DNA of 64,000 bases from Lota lota. Lineage: Eukaryota; Chordata; Actinopteri; Gadiformes; Lotidae. The notes under the pieces were generated by a model. It did no database searches. It was not told the origin of the DNA and worked only from the letters and a program-made list of their open reading frames with translations. This document shows, one piece after another, positions 1-36,924 of this stretch; within the stretch, counting starts at the first letter, position 1; every line of letters starts with the position of its first letter. Both the position numbers and the translations under genes were made by a program. Location: contig JACYXH010000705.1 in the NCBI GenBank assembly GCA_026745465.1, positions 2,712,501 to 2,776,500 on the forward strand. Direction: 5' to 3'.

Positions 1-720
1 CTCGTCTGCGCTGGAGATGAGGCCTCCAACTCCACGATGGTGAGGGGACTACAACACAGGATATATTAGAACTACAACACAGGATATATTAGAACTACAA
101 CACAGGATATATTAGAACTACAACACAGGATACATTAGAACTACAACACAGGATATATTAGAACTACAACACAGGATATATTAGAACTACAACACAGGAT
201 ATATTAGAACTACAACACAGGATATATTAGAACTACAACACAGGATATATTAGAACTACAACACAGGATATATTAGAACTGCAACACAGCATATATTACA
301 ACTACAACACAGGATATATTAGAACTACAACACAGGATATATTAGAACTACAACACAGGATATATTAGAACTACAACACAGGATATATTAGAACGACAAC
401 ACAGGATATATTAGAACTACAACACAGGATATATTAGAACTACAACACAGGATACATTAGAACTACAATACAGAATATATTTTATCCTTGGTCCTTCCTA
501 ACCACTAGAAGTCCTTCCTAACCACTAGAAGTCCTTCCTACCCACTAGACGTCCATCCTAACCTGATGTGTTGCAGGTGTGGGATGCTGGAACAGGAGCG
601 CTGCTCCAGAAGCTGCCTGCTGATCTGCCCGTGTTGGACATCTGCCCCCTAGAGGTGAACGGAGAGCACTACCTCGCCTCGCTCACAGAGAAGATGCTGA
701 AAGTCTACAAATGGGAGTGA
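1..720 (+). CDS. RFWD3: RFWD3, 3' end (last two coding exons)
   Basis: C-terminal fragment of the RING finger and WD repeat E3 ubiquitin ligase, known to act on RPA at stalled replication forks and in DNA repair. Coding exons are 1-39 (runs off the window) and 577-720. The first ends at a GTGAGG donor and the second follows a TGTTGCAG acceptor, both in phase 0. The joined frame has the WD-type element STMVWDAGTG, then [17 protein letters not shown] and the terminus [12 protein letters not shown] before TGA at 718-720. This matches my memory of the vertebrate RFWD3 C-terminus, which ends in a TEKM..YKWE-like motif. Its position just upstream of GLG1 in the same orientation agrees with conserved synteny. 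The RING and most WD repeats lie outside the window. The intron (40-576) is mostly a 23-bp minisatellite. Confidence 0.85.
49..478. repeat. 23-bp minisatellite in RFWD3 intron
   Basis: About 19 near-perfect copies of a 23-bp unit beginning AACTACAACACAGGATATAT. A short 20-bp repeat (CCTTCCTAACCACTAGAAGT, about 3 copies) follows at 485-555. Confidence 0.9.
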
Positions 721-1098
721 AGGGACGTCCGGAGAGCAGGTGATGCTCGGACCAAGACGGTTTTACCGTTGGTACAAAGGGGACGTTTACATATGGTCTC
801 CAGGGTTACCGTGTCTGGCTGTGTTCTCCTCCCTGTGTTATTGGTCCTCCAGATGGTCTCCAGGGTTACCGTGTCTGGCTGTGTTCTCCTCCCTGTGTTA
901 TTGGTCCTCCAGATGGTCTCCAGGGTTACCATGTCTGACTGTGTTCTCCTCCCTGGAGGATGAGGATGAAGAAGGAGGTTTGGCTCCAAGGGACTAAGTG
1001 AGTTCAGATATGGGCCGTCACATCCCATAATACACACCTGTGTGTGTGTGTGTGTGTGTGAATACTGCCAACTGTGTTGTATTTTGTCATTTAATAAA
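721..1098 (+). other. RFWD3: RFWD3 3'UTR with poly(A) signal
   Basis: The stretch after the RFWD3 stop contains a 60-bp tandem repeat at about 793-958 (2.8 copies, beginning ATGGTCTCCAGGGTTACC), a short TG run near 1040, and AATAAA at 1093-1098 as the likely polyadenylation signal. Because 60 is a multiple of three, several frames stay open through the repeat; they are not credible proteins. Confidence 0.7.
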
Positions 1099-1291
1099 TA
1101 ATTATGCATTTTTACAATCAAGTACTGTCCCTGATTGCTCACCTCACTTCCATCCTGGTTCTACAGTCATATTGGAGAACATGAGGCAAGGTTTTTTATG
1201 TCTAATAAGCTGAGACTGTTTTTATTAATAACACTGGAACGAGACATGGGGCCACTGTGAAGAGTTTCCCAATGTCTTCATAAAGGCCACA

Positions 1292-1506
1292 CCCTAATCC
1301 TTACGGTAAGATACTCTTTCTGTACTGCAACATAACACCCTAATCCTTACGGTAAGATACTCTTTCTGTACTGCAACATAACACCCTAATCCTTACGGTA
1401 ACACTAAGATACTCTTTCTGTACTGCAACATAACACCCTAATCCTTACGGTAACACTAAGATACTCTTTCTGTACTGCAACATAACACCCTAATCCTTAC
1501 GGTAAT
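1292..1506. repeat. 47/52-bp minisatellite
   Basis: About four copies of a unit starting CACCCTAATCCTTACGGTAA in the RFWD3-GLG1 intergenic region. Two unit lengths alternate through an extra ACACT. I see no gene in 1500-2120. Confidence 0.8.
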
Positions 1507-2121
1507 GTTGCGGACTCTTGCCGGCATTCCTCTCGCGTTTCCACCGTTCTCTTCCTGCAATAACTCAACTCTTGTGAGATTTCAGTGAGGAAAGGATGTG
1601 GGTGAAAGGGTTGTGACATTAGGGAAGTTACTTTCCTCGAGATTATAAAGCGAGACTTTTCTTAAGCGAGGCTTTGTTAGACACGATAACAAACTGACCA
1701 GATCAAACGAAAGGTAAAGAAGCATTTTGTATTTAATGTGTTTCTGCAAAAGCAAGCACTTTTAGAGTACGGCTATTGACCCAAAGGATTATAATGCAAC
1801 ATGTTTCAGGGCTGAAGCGATCTCACTCAATACTGGACCGATTTCCAAAATTGTTGTTCCCATTAGAAACGTTATATGATGGGAAAATAGGTTCCAGGTT
1901 GAAAAATCCTAAAGTTATCCCTTAAATCAATAGAATTACTCTTCAAGAAAGACATACATGTTTTTGATTAAAAAAAACACCCAATTCATTGTTGTTAAAT
2001 TCTGGAAAATATAATTTATGGAGCTTTGAGAATTCAAACTTTTTGAAATATGTATAATGGGCGTGCCCCACCTTCAAATTAATTAACTAAACAAAAGGCT
2101 GACAGTGACATGGCCCCAGGT

Positions 2122-2390
2122 CCACCACTAGGGGACTGTGAGGTGCCATATAGACACCACCACTAGGGGACTGTGAGGTGCCATATAGACACCACCACTA
2201 GGGGACTGTGAGGTGCCATATAGACACCACCACTAGGGGACTGTGAGGTGCCATATAGACACCACCACTAGGGGACTGTGAGGTGCCATATAGACACCAC
2301 CACTAGGGGACTGTGAGGTGCCATATAGACACCACCACTAGGGGACTGTGAGGTGCCATATAGACACCACCACTAGGGGACTGTGAGGTG
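2122..2390. repeat. 35-bp minisatellite
   Basis: Eight near-identical copies of a 35-bp unit starting CCACCACTAGGGGACTGTGA. The array ends exactly where a degenerate copy of GLG1 exon 1 sequence begins. Confidence 0.9.
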
Positions 2391-2465
2391 CGGTTCATTG
2401 CACTGAATGTGTGTTTGTTTCGCGGGGGCAACCCGGTGTACAACGCCGTTGGTAATCACTTTTAA
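2391..2465 (+). pseudogene. Partial duplicate of GLG1 exon 1
   Basis: These roughly 75 bp align to 3279-3353 inside GLG1 exon 1. Shared blocks include TGAATGTGTGTTTG, TTCGCGGGG and CGTTGGTAAT, and only small indels interrupt the match. The part copied covers the end of the signal peptide and the first mature residues. The reading frame is not kept in step with GLG1, so this is a non-functional fragment. Confidence 0.7.
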
Positions 2466-2854
2466 CCTGGCATGCTGTACTTTGTATTTTGTCACTTGTT
2501 TCAGTTTTTTTTTACCTCCCTCGACACTACAGATGTACATTTGTGCTAAACTCAGTCATGTTTACATCTTGTCTTTTTTTAAACTTATGTTCATTGACGT
2601 GCTCTGTTGCTATCAAATAAATCAACAAATGTTCCGCATGGCATGAATAAAGTATAAAGTAAAGAAATAGCAAAGTCTTAATGTAAGTTTCAAAATACCC
2701 AAATATCGTTATTTATTTAATGACTCATGAAGTACAGAAGTCCACATGAGTAAAGAAAAGACACTGATCCCTATAAATAAAATATTTACTTATTTTATCT
2801 TTCAATATGTATTCCCTTTCTTAATGTGTTCCATTGCTTTGACCGTAGCCATCT

Positions 2855-2940
2855 CCAACGGGATTCCTCTACAGGTAGACACTCGGAGGGATTGAACCCG
2901 GAACCTTTCCGTTACCACTGCATCCAGATTCAGAAGACTT
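2855..2940 (-). mobile_element. tRNA-derived SINE fragment
   Basis: On the - strand the fragment reads GGTTCCGGGTTCAATCCC, a good Pol III B box, followed by sequence ending in CTACCTGTAGAGG. The fragment at 4095-4210 shares the ACAGGTAGAC segment, so both appear to be one SINE family. No full-length boundaries are visible. Confidence 0.5.
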
Positions 2941-3159
2941 AAATCCAGAGGCTAATCATTTGCCGCACTTTCTATGCTCAAGGTAGACATTTTGAAATAC
3001 TAAGGTATAAAATAAAATCCAAGTAAAAATTAAAATACACTTTGTGACGCGCATAGTATACAATTTTAGTTTTCGATGTCTTATTAGTGTAGAAATGTCA
3101 CACTCCTAGTGAATAGAATAATACATTCTAACAGCTGTAGTTCTATGCTGCAAAAGTTG

Positions 3160-3242
3160 CCAACAACGCCGGAAAGAAAGCAACGTAACGACGTAACGTC
3201 CACTTGCTCCTCCTCCTCCTCAACTCGGAGCTTTTCTGGAAG

Positions 3243-3253
<11 letters not shown>
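3160..3253 (+). promoter_or_regulatory. GLG1: Probable GLG1 core promoter / 5'UTR
   Basis: The sequence just before the GLG1 start is more CG-containing than its surroundings. It holds a CRE-like ACGACGTAACGTC and a CT-rich stretch (TCCTCCTCCTCC). The start codon lies inside AAGATGGCGGA, which resembles the YY1 site AAnATGGCGGC found at many housekeeping start codons. No TATA box is apparent. This is a motif-level inference. Confidence 0.4.
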
Positions 3254-28375
<25,122 letters not shown>

Positions 28376-28539
28376 ATCTGCAGGTTTTTACCAAGTTGTC
28401 CTTTCTGGTCTTCATCTCTAACCCGAACAATAATAAACCAACACGAGCATTAACTACCAAAACTAACCAAAGAAGGTTGCTAACCACCACTGAACCCTAA
28501 CCCATATTATTGTCTAACCCTAACCCATGTTGTCTAACT

Positions 28540-28790
28540 GTACCTGTCTGTCTCGACCTCCTGACTGTCCCGAAGTGTCTGTCTTTTCCTCCTTACCTCT
28601 CTGTCTCTCTTCTAACCGTCTGTCTCCCCTGACCTGTGTGTCTGGTTTGCCTTACCTGTCTCTCTCCCTGCTCTGTTTCTCTCGACCTGTCTGTCTCTCC
28701 TCACCTGTCTGTCTCCTCACCTGTCTGTCTTTCCTCACGTGTCTGTCTCTCTCGACCTGTCTGTCTTTCTCCAAGAGACTGCTGCCTTTC
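28540..28790. repeat. CCTGTCTGTCT low-complexity tract
   Basis: Degenerate CCTGTCTGTCTCTC repeats between the GLG1 and FBLN7 3' ends. AATAAA on the - strand (28829-28824) is a possible FBLN7 polyadenylation signal, unproven. Confidence 0.6.
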
Positions 28791-29324
28791 TTCCACACAT
28801 TGACTTCAATTTGTATTTTTATATTTATTTGTAAGATTATTATTATGACATAGATTACATGTTAAAATATACACCATTATTAAAACATTTTGTTCAGTTC
28901 TATGTTTTGTAAAGTAAAACATTGGTAAACATTTAATTGTTTTATAAGAAAAAGAGTAAATTGGCGATGGACAATGAAAAACCTTACATCATGCAGCTTC
29001 TGAACAGATAAAATACTGTTGGACCACATCATCTGTACGTCATGATGTTGACATTTAGTTTGATCAGTTCAATGCTCAAAATGTCAGGTAAGTTAGTTTA
29101 CTCTCCACACAAGCATAACCTGGAGGTCCATTTCTAACCCTCTAGTGTGACCTGCTAATGCTCCTCCAAGCTTCTACAGGATCCGAACTCAACCCTAGCC
29201 TCTTGTGTTTTTGCTCCAACCCGGGGACCAGCAGATGGGATACGGCTCTTATTGCTCTGTGGGGGTTAGGGTTACTCTACTAACCCTAACTCTACTAACC
29301 CTTACTCTACTAGTTGGCTGTTCT

Positions 29325-29600
29325 GTAATGTATACACATGTAATGTATACACCTGTAATATATACACAGGTAATATATACACCTGTAATGTATACACATG
29401 TAATGTATACACCTGTAATATATACACATGTAATGTATACACCTGTAATATATACACAGGTAATATATACACCTGTAATATATACACATGTAATGTATAC
29501 ACCTGTAATATATACACATGTAATGTATACACCTGTAATATATACACAGGTAATATATACACCTGTAATATATACATGTGTGTGTATATATTACAGGTGT
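29325..29600. repeat. 18-bp minisatellite of alternating TATACAC
   Basis: About 15 copies of ATATACACCTGTAATGTA variants, 3' of FBLN7. CACATG and ATGTAT pieces make the array locally self-complementary. Confidence 0.9.
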
Positions 29601-29687
29601 ATATCTATGGAATGAATGAGTGGATGAATGGTAATGGGAGGACTGGGTCATGTCTTTGACCTCTAGGGGTCCCCCTCCAGGCCGGGT

Positions 29688-32600
29688 CTAGAAGCCATAC
29701 GGGGACACCAACAGCACCACCTTGGTGAGGTACCGGCCCAGCAGCGCCCCGCCCTCTGTCTCCTTCATCACCACGTCGGCCTGCAGCCGGGCCGGACCGG
29801 GCACGGGCGCCGTCAGCATGAGTGTGCCGGTCTGGCGACCCGAGTGCTGCACGCTGAAGTAGCCCCTCCCCCGCCAGCCCTCCCCCACTAGGCCGAACCA
29901 CAGGGAGTCCCCCAGAAGACGCGCCGCCGACACCCTGAACAAGATGCGCGGGGCGGACATGTTGGACACCAGCGACAGGAAGTGGAAGGAGATTGAGTTG
30001 GGCTCCTGGGAGCAGGCGAGGTCACCCACCACGCACGGATTCTTATCACAGCGCCTGGGGACCAAACCACACCCACATCACAACCACACCCACATCACAC
30101 CCACACCCACCCCAGAACCACACCCACATCACACCCACACCCACCCCAGAACCACACCCACATCACACCCACACCCACATCCCACCCACACCCACCCCAG
30201 AACCACACCCACATCACACCCACACCCACCCCAGAACCACACCCACATCACAACCACACCCACATCACACCCACACCCACCCCAGAACCACACCCACATC
30301 ACACCCACACCCACCCCAGAACCACACCCACATCTAACCCTCACCCACAGAATACATTCATAACCATTGTGTGTTTGTGTGACGAGTGAAAAGAAAAGTG
30401 AGGTTGAAATAAGATAAAAGCATCCAAGCCTTCTCGTTTCTCCTCCCTGATTGGGCAGGTGAGTACCTAATGTTCTTTATAAAGTATACACGTTTTATGA
30501 TGCTGTGTGACCTCTACATGACCTCTACATGACCACTGGGCTAGCAGTTCATTTAGGTTTGGGGTTAGACACGTTAGTGTAGGGAATGGTTAGTAGGATC
30601 AGGGTTATTAATGTTAGTAGAGTTAGGGGTTAGTGTAGGTTAGGGTTAGTAGAAAAATGTGGTAGTGACTGGTTAACCCTGTTATTTTGGGTGTGTTGTA
30701 CTATAATGTTATTGTGACTATTGGCACAGACATGTTTACATAGAGCAGCTCTGTCAATGTTTAGAAGGGCTCCTCTAACCAGACCGACCGTCTGTCGGCG
30801 GAGTGTCACATAGCCGCACAGTCTTTGTGGACGCTCAGTATACATAAGAAATATAATAAATCAGAGTAAACATCCAGTCCCAGGCGGTTGGTGGCTCCAG
30901 ACGGACTGGAGGACTGGAGGAGGAGGGTGTGTGGGGAACATGAAGTGGTGGTTTAGTTACAATCTTCTTCTGTCTGCCTACTATCTTTAGGGGGGAGAGG
31001 GGAGGACAATCCTCTCCTACCCGGTATTTAAAACTTACCACAGGCTCTGAAAGGGTTTTATACGGGCACAACTATTTACTGTTCCAAGGGTCCGACCCCG
31101 GGAAGACGTTATTTCGCAACCTGATGTTATATAGGTTTGACCTCTGCGAGATGCCGTAGATTGTCAGGATCATGCAGTGGGTTTGTGAGATGTCTACTCT
31201 ACTCTCCCCAACTCCCACTCACTAAACAAACATGGTGGCTGGCTTCTGTCATAGGCCTACTGATGCACAAGCTGGTGGTTTGTGTTGTGGTTATATGATG
31301 ATGTGTAATACAATCGTGCAATATACACTAGGGTTACTATTTGAAAGTCTTCTAGTGTGTGTGATGAACAGACATGATAGATTACAAATGAATACTTATT
31401 ACTAATCTACTATTTCCTGATTTCTTAATCATACATTTCTCCTTTGTTTTCAGCCCATTTGGGCCCTTTGCTCCTCCTAACTTCCCTGGAAGGAGGTCCC
31501 CCCCTTTAGGCTAGGGTTCCTAACCCTAGCCCTCTTCTGTGGTTAGGGTTCACCCCCAAGTCCTTTAGAGGGCTTGGGGGCTCGGGGGGGGGGGGGGGGG
31601 GGGGGGGGGGAGGGGTTCTCCTTTAAATCCTTCAGAGGACTTGGGGGGGGTCGTATAATGTGTGCTGTGTTTGAAGCTCTTTGAGACTGTTACTCTGATG
31701 AAAGACTAATAAAGTTGCCTTGTCCAACCTGTCAAAGCCGTGCTGTCTGGCTCGAGCTCATTTCCAACCTGACAACCAATAGGCAGCTCCCTGCGGGGGG
31801 TAAGGTGGGCGGAGCTTACACAGGGGAGGTCTTGATGTAGGGTTAGGGTGAGGTGGGCGGAGCTTACACAGGGGAGGTCTTGATGTAGGGTTAGGGTTAG
31901 GGTAGGGTGGGCGGAGCTTACACAGGGGAGGTCTTGATGTAGGTGGCGTTGGCGAGCCGAGGACACTCGACCCTCTCACACTGGAAGCCTCCGTACGTGT
32001 TCACACACAGCTCCTCCTGCGAGCAGTTGTGGCTCTTTCTCTCACACTCGTCCACATCTGCAGACAGGAAGACAGTTAACTCCCTGCGCCGCACCTACCC
32101 ATGCATGCCTGCTCAGATGACCCCCGGCCCCTGACCCCAAGTCCTCCTGACCTTTGCAGCTATGCGCGTCATCTGCGAGGTCGTAGCCAGCAGGACAGAG
32201 GCAGTGGAAGCTTCCGGGCGTGTTGATGCATCGGTGCATGCAGAGGCGCCCGGGCTGGCCCATCGGGAACAACTCACACTCGTCCAGATCTGAAACCCAT
32301 CCGTTACTAACTCACTTTAGAAGTCATGTAAACCCATCCGTTACTAACTCACTTTAGAAGTCATGTAAAAACATCCGTTACTAACCCACTTTAGAAGTCA
32401 TGTAAACCCATCCGTTACTAACTCACTTTAGAAGTCATGTAAACCCATCCGTTACTAACTCACTTTAGAAGTCATGTAAACCCATCCGTTACTAACTCAC
32501 TTTAGAAGTCATGTAAACCCATCCGTTACTAACTCACTTTAGAAGTCATGTAAACCCATCCGTTACTAACTCACTTTAGAAGTCATGTAAACACATCCGT

Positions 32601-34766
32601 TACTAACTCACTTTAGAACTCATGTAAACCCATCCGTTACTAACTCACTTTAGAAGTCATGTAAACCCATCCGTTACTAACTCACTTTAGAACTCATGTA
32701 AACCCATCCGTTACTAACTCACTTTAGAAGTCATGTAAACACATCCGTTACCAACTCACTAAACAACTCATCCAATCTGTTACTAACTCACTTAATAACT
32801 CAAAGGTATATTTGCCTATTTTAAAGGCAATATGATGTCGCATCTAAACAACATTCCATCAGATAGATGTAGGATCTAGAGGAGCTCCAGGTCCAGGGCT
32901 AAGGGTTAACCCTGGATCTTGAGGAGCTCCAAGTCCACCCTCGCAGGCACCCACCTGTACACATGCTGTTGTCGTGGCCGGAGATGGTGAAGCCCCCCTC
33001 ACAGCTGCACCGCGTGGAACCCTGGAGGCGGGTGCAGAGGGAGGGCCGGGTGGAGGGAGCAGGGGTGGAGGCAGGAGATGGGGCCGGGTGGGAGCGAGGA
33101 GAGAAGGAGGGCATGGAGGATGATGAGGAGCTGCTGAGGGCTGGAAGGGTGAAAGGTCAAAGAAGGATACGGTATCAGTCCTACATCTACTGGGTCTAGA
33201 GTACAGTATCAGTACTAGACCTACTGGGTCTTCGTCGCAGGAGAAAAACTCACGCCGGCACATGGACTTCTGTCCGCTCCATTTCCGTGACTCCAGGCAG
33301 ATGCGGGTCCGTGGGCCAATCAACTCATAGCCAGACTTGCACAGGAAGTGGACCTCATGTCCGACACTGAATACTCTCCCCAGCCTCTTGCTGTGGGCGG
33401 GAAGCTCCGGTCTGGGGCAGGAAGCTGGGGGGGGGAGAGACCAAGGCCTTAAAGAGGAGCCACATAGAGCTCCGCTCCTGGAGCTCTTAGTGGCTCTTTG
33501 AAGTCTTAGTGGCTCCAGGATGCAGGACTATGCTAGCAATTGTTTCAACCCTTTGCTCCTTACCATTTTCTGAAGTTTTCCAGGAGGCCAGTGCTGCAAT
33601 GCTGTTGACCAAGGCACTGAGCTTCTTCCTTAGCGAGTGCAGGCTCTTCTGGTACGACACTTCATGGGTAGCCAGCATCTTCTCCACTTGACCGAGAGAG
33701 GTCTGCAGCTCCTGATTGGATGGACAGTCCTGGGTGGGCGGGGCACAAGAAAAGGTTTGAACTGATATGCTTGTGGATGCTGAAAACATGCAAGGCTACT
33801 TGTGTGTACAGCAACCTGTGATCTGAGAGCAGCTTCTAGCCTGTCCCTATGAAACACAGCAGGTTCTGTTGCTTACACCTTGCTGTAGAACCTCATAGAC
33901 AGCTATGTAGTCGACAGCAGCAAGATACTTCAAAGAACTGAGTATTGTATTTGAAAACGAGAAAAGGCCAGCATAATGGGTGAGTAACTTGTATATTTGT
34001 ACTGCATTTATGTATCGGTTTTCTAATCATTGGCCACTCAAAGCGCTCTACAATTAATACCCAACATTCACCCATTCATAGACACATTCCCAGTCCGACG
34101 CCGGTGTCAGCCATGCAGGCAGCAGCCAGCTCGTCAGGAGTCTTGCTCAGGGACACCCTAACACTCAGCTAGTAGGTTAGGGTTCAAACCAGCAACCTTC
34201 ATAACCCAACCTCATTAGCACTGCGGCCCAGTAACCTCTCTTCTCACAATTGAAGAGTACCGGAGAGCATGTGAAGAGTCACATGCTGCCAATTCCATCC
34301 CACAGCTGCCAACTGAGAACACTAAATACTCACAAAATAATGCAAAGGGTTCCATTGCGCTGTATCTGAAAATCTGTCTGTCTAGTAGAGACTACAGGTA
34401 CCAGGTCTACTTTAAGCCAATCGATTGTCATTTGGCTCCTGAACAAATACCTTGGGTATGGATACTTTATGTATTGAGGCCATTAATGAACCCTGAGGGA
34501 TGTTTTCTATATAAAAATACTAAATATATTGCTGAAAATAATTTTTAAAAAAGTTGAATAATAATGAAATGTTTTATTTAGCTGTCTATGTCTGTTCATC
34601 TGATAGTTTGAAGTTTAGTTGAAACTTCGTTTTTAAGTTAGGCGGTAGGCTTCATTTAAACATCGTTCCTCCTTTCCAGGGATTCCACACTCACCTGTCC
34701 ACTTGCGCCATAGAGTTGATGCACGCAAATCACCGCCAGAACAACCACCATCTTCACCACCATCAT
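29688..34766 (-). CDS. FBLN7: FBLN7, fibulin-7, complete
   Basis: Secreted extracellular-matrix adhesion protein of the fibulin family. Coding exons in transcript order: 34695-34766, 33564-33729, 33254-33424, 32955-33140, 32152-32289, 31922-32057, 29688-30054. All have GT-AG sites and matching phases, giving 1236 nt (411 aa). Residues 1-24 are a signal peptide (MMVVKMVVVLAVICVHQLYG). Residues 25-79 form a predicted coiled coil. Residues 80-136 are a Sushi/CCP module (PRPELP, VHFLCKSGYELIGP, WSGQKSMC). A Ser/Pro linker and partial EGF-like module span 137-198. A calcium-binding EGF module starts DLDECELFPMG, and another EGF module starts DVDECERKSHNC. The C-terminal fibulin module runs from about 290 and ends VVLLVSPYGF. 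From memory human FBLN7 is about 439 aa; the shortfall equals its first EGF-like module, not found between exons 3 and 4. The gene is convergent with GLG1. Confidence 0.95.
30062..30345. repeat. Minisatellite CACCCCAGAACCACACCCACATCA in FBLN7 intron 6
   Basis: About eight degenerate copies, starting right at the FBLN7 exon 7 acceptor on the - strand. Confidence 0.85.
30400..31790. other. FBLN7 intron 6, mostly unrecognised; poly(G) run
   Basis: Unique intron sequence with scattered GGTTAGGGTTAG words and a long poly(G) run near 31585-31612. I see no exon or hairpin. Confidence 0.5.
31795..31945 (-). repeat. Triplicated FBLN7 exon 6 donor
   Basis: Three copies (about 55 bp each) of a unit that on the - strand reads CTACATCAAGACCTCCCCTG, TGTAAGCTCCGCCCACC. 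The copy at 31916-31940 is the real exon 6 end (codons YIKTSP) and donor; two further copies lie in the intron. Confidence 0.9.
32290..32760. repeat. 37-bp minisatellite in FBLN7 intron 4
   Basis: About 12 copies of ACCCATCCGTTACTAACTCA plus CTTTAGAAGTCATGTAA. Confidence 0.95.
33990..34215 (-). mobile_element. tRNA-derived SINE in FBLN7 intron 1
   Basis: On the - strand the head includes GAAGGTTGCTGGTTTGAACC, a B box, followed by GTGTCCCTGAGCAAGACTCC and a tail with GGGTGAATGTTGGGTATTAA. The layout matches a common teleost tRNA-SINE, also present in the opposite orientation at 49130-49310. Confidence 0.7.
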
Positions 34767-34834
34767 CCTCTTCTTTATTACCCCAAAATATATTCAACAG
34801 AATCTTAGGTCCGGATACACTAAAGCGCTTCTGT

Positions 34835-35138
34835 TACAGCCTTCAGCAGTGCCTGTATTCTTAAGGTTAGCCTTCAGCAGTGCCTGTATTCTTAAGGTTA
34901 GCCTTCAGCAGTGCCTGTATTCTTAAGGTTAGCCTTCAGCAGTGCCTGTATTCTTAAGGTTAGCCTTCAGCAGTGCCTGTATTCTTAAGGTTAGCCTTCA
35001 GCAATGCCTGTATTCTTAGGGTTAGCCTTCAGCAGTGCCTGTATTCTTAGGGTTAGCCTTCAGCAGTGCCTGTATTCTTAGGGTTAGCCTTCAGCAGTGC
35101 CTGTATTCTTAGGGTTAGCCTTCAGCAGTGCCTGTATG
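34835..35138. repeat. 31-bp minisatellite upstream of FBLN7
   Basis: About nine copies of TTAGCCTTCAGCAGTGCCTG plus TATTCTTAAGG, within 100 bp upstream of the FBLN7 start codon; it may include the 5'UTR or promoter. Confidence 0.9.
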
Positions 35139-36920
35139 AGTGAACTGGACCATCTCCTTTTCGAGTGCACTTGCGACATTTCACCAACAGCCCTGTGGGA
35201 TGTTTTAAAGCCCTGCGAGGTGGAGAAAGGAACAGTTTACCAGTGGGTGGAGAAGTTGGTATACACGGACTTAAAGGGTTTTGAAAATTTTTGAAACATG
35301 AGCTTCCCCCAAAAATACACCACGTGAAATTATAAGGAGAAGTCAAGGGACGACTGTTAATCTTCCTCAGAAGAACAAAGGAGCTCCATTTGGTAACAAA
35401 CATATCTGGAAATTACTCCCATCTTGGCGAAACAATGGCACATATGCGCAAAGTACGCACCAGTTAAGCTTAACCCTGTAAGACCCACAATTGTAATGTT
35501 ACAACATCACTATTAGCGATCCACAAAAGAAAATGTAAATGTATATATATTTTTTACACATTTAGTTAGTCGATGGGTCCTATTCTTTGTCCTTGCAATA
35601 CTATTGGTTGGTAAATGTGTTTATAGGTCTGGCACTCTGGCCATGAACACAACCTGCAAACGTTCCTTCAGGCGAATTCATTTTTTTTTATTGGACTGGA
35701 TTTGTCAAGATTCAAGTAATTAAAATGTAAAAAAAAATGTTTGGGTGAATATTATGTCTATAAAATGTACCTTATTAGTAGTAAAAATAGCAGGTGCACC
35801 TTACACATGACATGGGGAAGTGCAATGGCACTTATACCACATGTGGACATTGCACTTATTACATGTTCACATATGGAAATAAGGGTATTTTTTTCTAGTG
35901 TTAACCCTAAAGGGTTAACCCTTTTTTTATTTGTTTATAAATGACTATTATATAATAGTCATTAATAAATGACTATTATATAATAGTCATTTATTAAATA
36001 TATGACTGCTGTGTGATTATTATGTTATATACTGTTATGGGGCTAAATGAGCCATCAACCCTGCAACCGAACCCCTAGTTGTTCAGTATATTTGTTCAGA
36101 CCATGTGAGTACAAATACAGAAATTCTGCTCCCTGCCAGGGACAACATTGCAATATAACGTATTCCTAAAAACGTACTATAACGTAAACATTTTGATAAC
36201 ACTTTCATTTCGTTATCAAAGGACTCATACAACATGTCAACGGTCATCTTTTTTCTATCCCTGGGTCTTAATTCTGAATCCGCTGTCAGGATAATGATGT
36301 CCAAATGACAAATGAGGATTGTGGTCGGATGTTATTTACATGCAGAAGAGAGGTTTGAGAAATTACTTCAAGTGGCTAATTAATGAATTGGAAAGGGTAT
36401 AGTATAGACTGTATATATTAAGGTCATCAGGACATGTTTAAATATAGATAATAAGAAAGCCGGTGGATGAGAGAGAGCGAGCGAAAGAGAGAGAGAGAGT
36501 GGGAAGGAAGGGGGTAGAGTTTAAAGAGTGATTAGAGTACAGCAAGGGTAAGATTTAAACAACAGTTAGTGGTTGACTGCCGTGATTAGAGAGAAAAACA
36601 CTAGTTAAGACCGCTCTCCTCCTCCCTCTGTCCTCCTCCCTCTCTATCCCCTTCACCTCAACATACATCTATTTTCTCCATTCTTTTTCCAGTGTTTTCC
36701 GTTTCCATTGAGGTCATATTATTACATGGTCACATGATCACCACAATTGTTATCTTGTTTTACTCTCTATCCTGTATAAACTTTGTTTCAACCTGAAAAC
36801 ATACATCTTCAGGAGATGTGCGCTATTTGTCTTTATCGTAACCCTAACCCTGGTTTAAAACTGTATTATGTTTTGTAAACACAGATGATTAAGGATCAGG
36901 TAGGGATTAGAATAAGCACC
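35139..36920. other. Intergenic, nothing coding; AT palindromes
   Basis: AT-rich sequence upstream of FBLN7. It contains two copies of the perfect palindrome AATGACTATTATATAATAGT-CATT (35940-35963 and, extended to 36 bp, 35962-35997). A GAGA-rich patch lies at 36468-36502. A short frame near 35137-35293 vaguely resembles a LINE tail but is too weak to call. Confidence 0.5.
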
Positions 36921-36924
36921 CTTA

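Noticed and set aside
35137-35293. Frame with LDHLLFECTC and LWDVLKPCEV
   Set aside because: Looks faintly like a LINE C-terminal region, but it is too short and unsupported to annotate.
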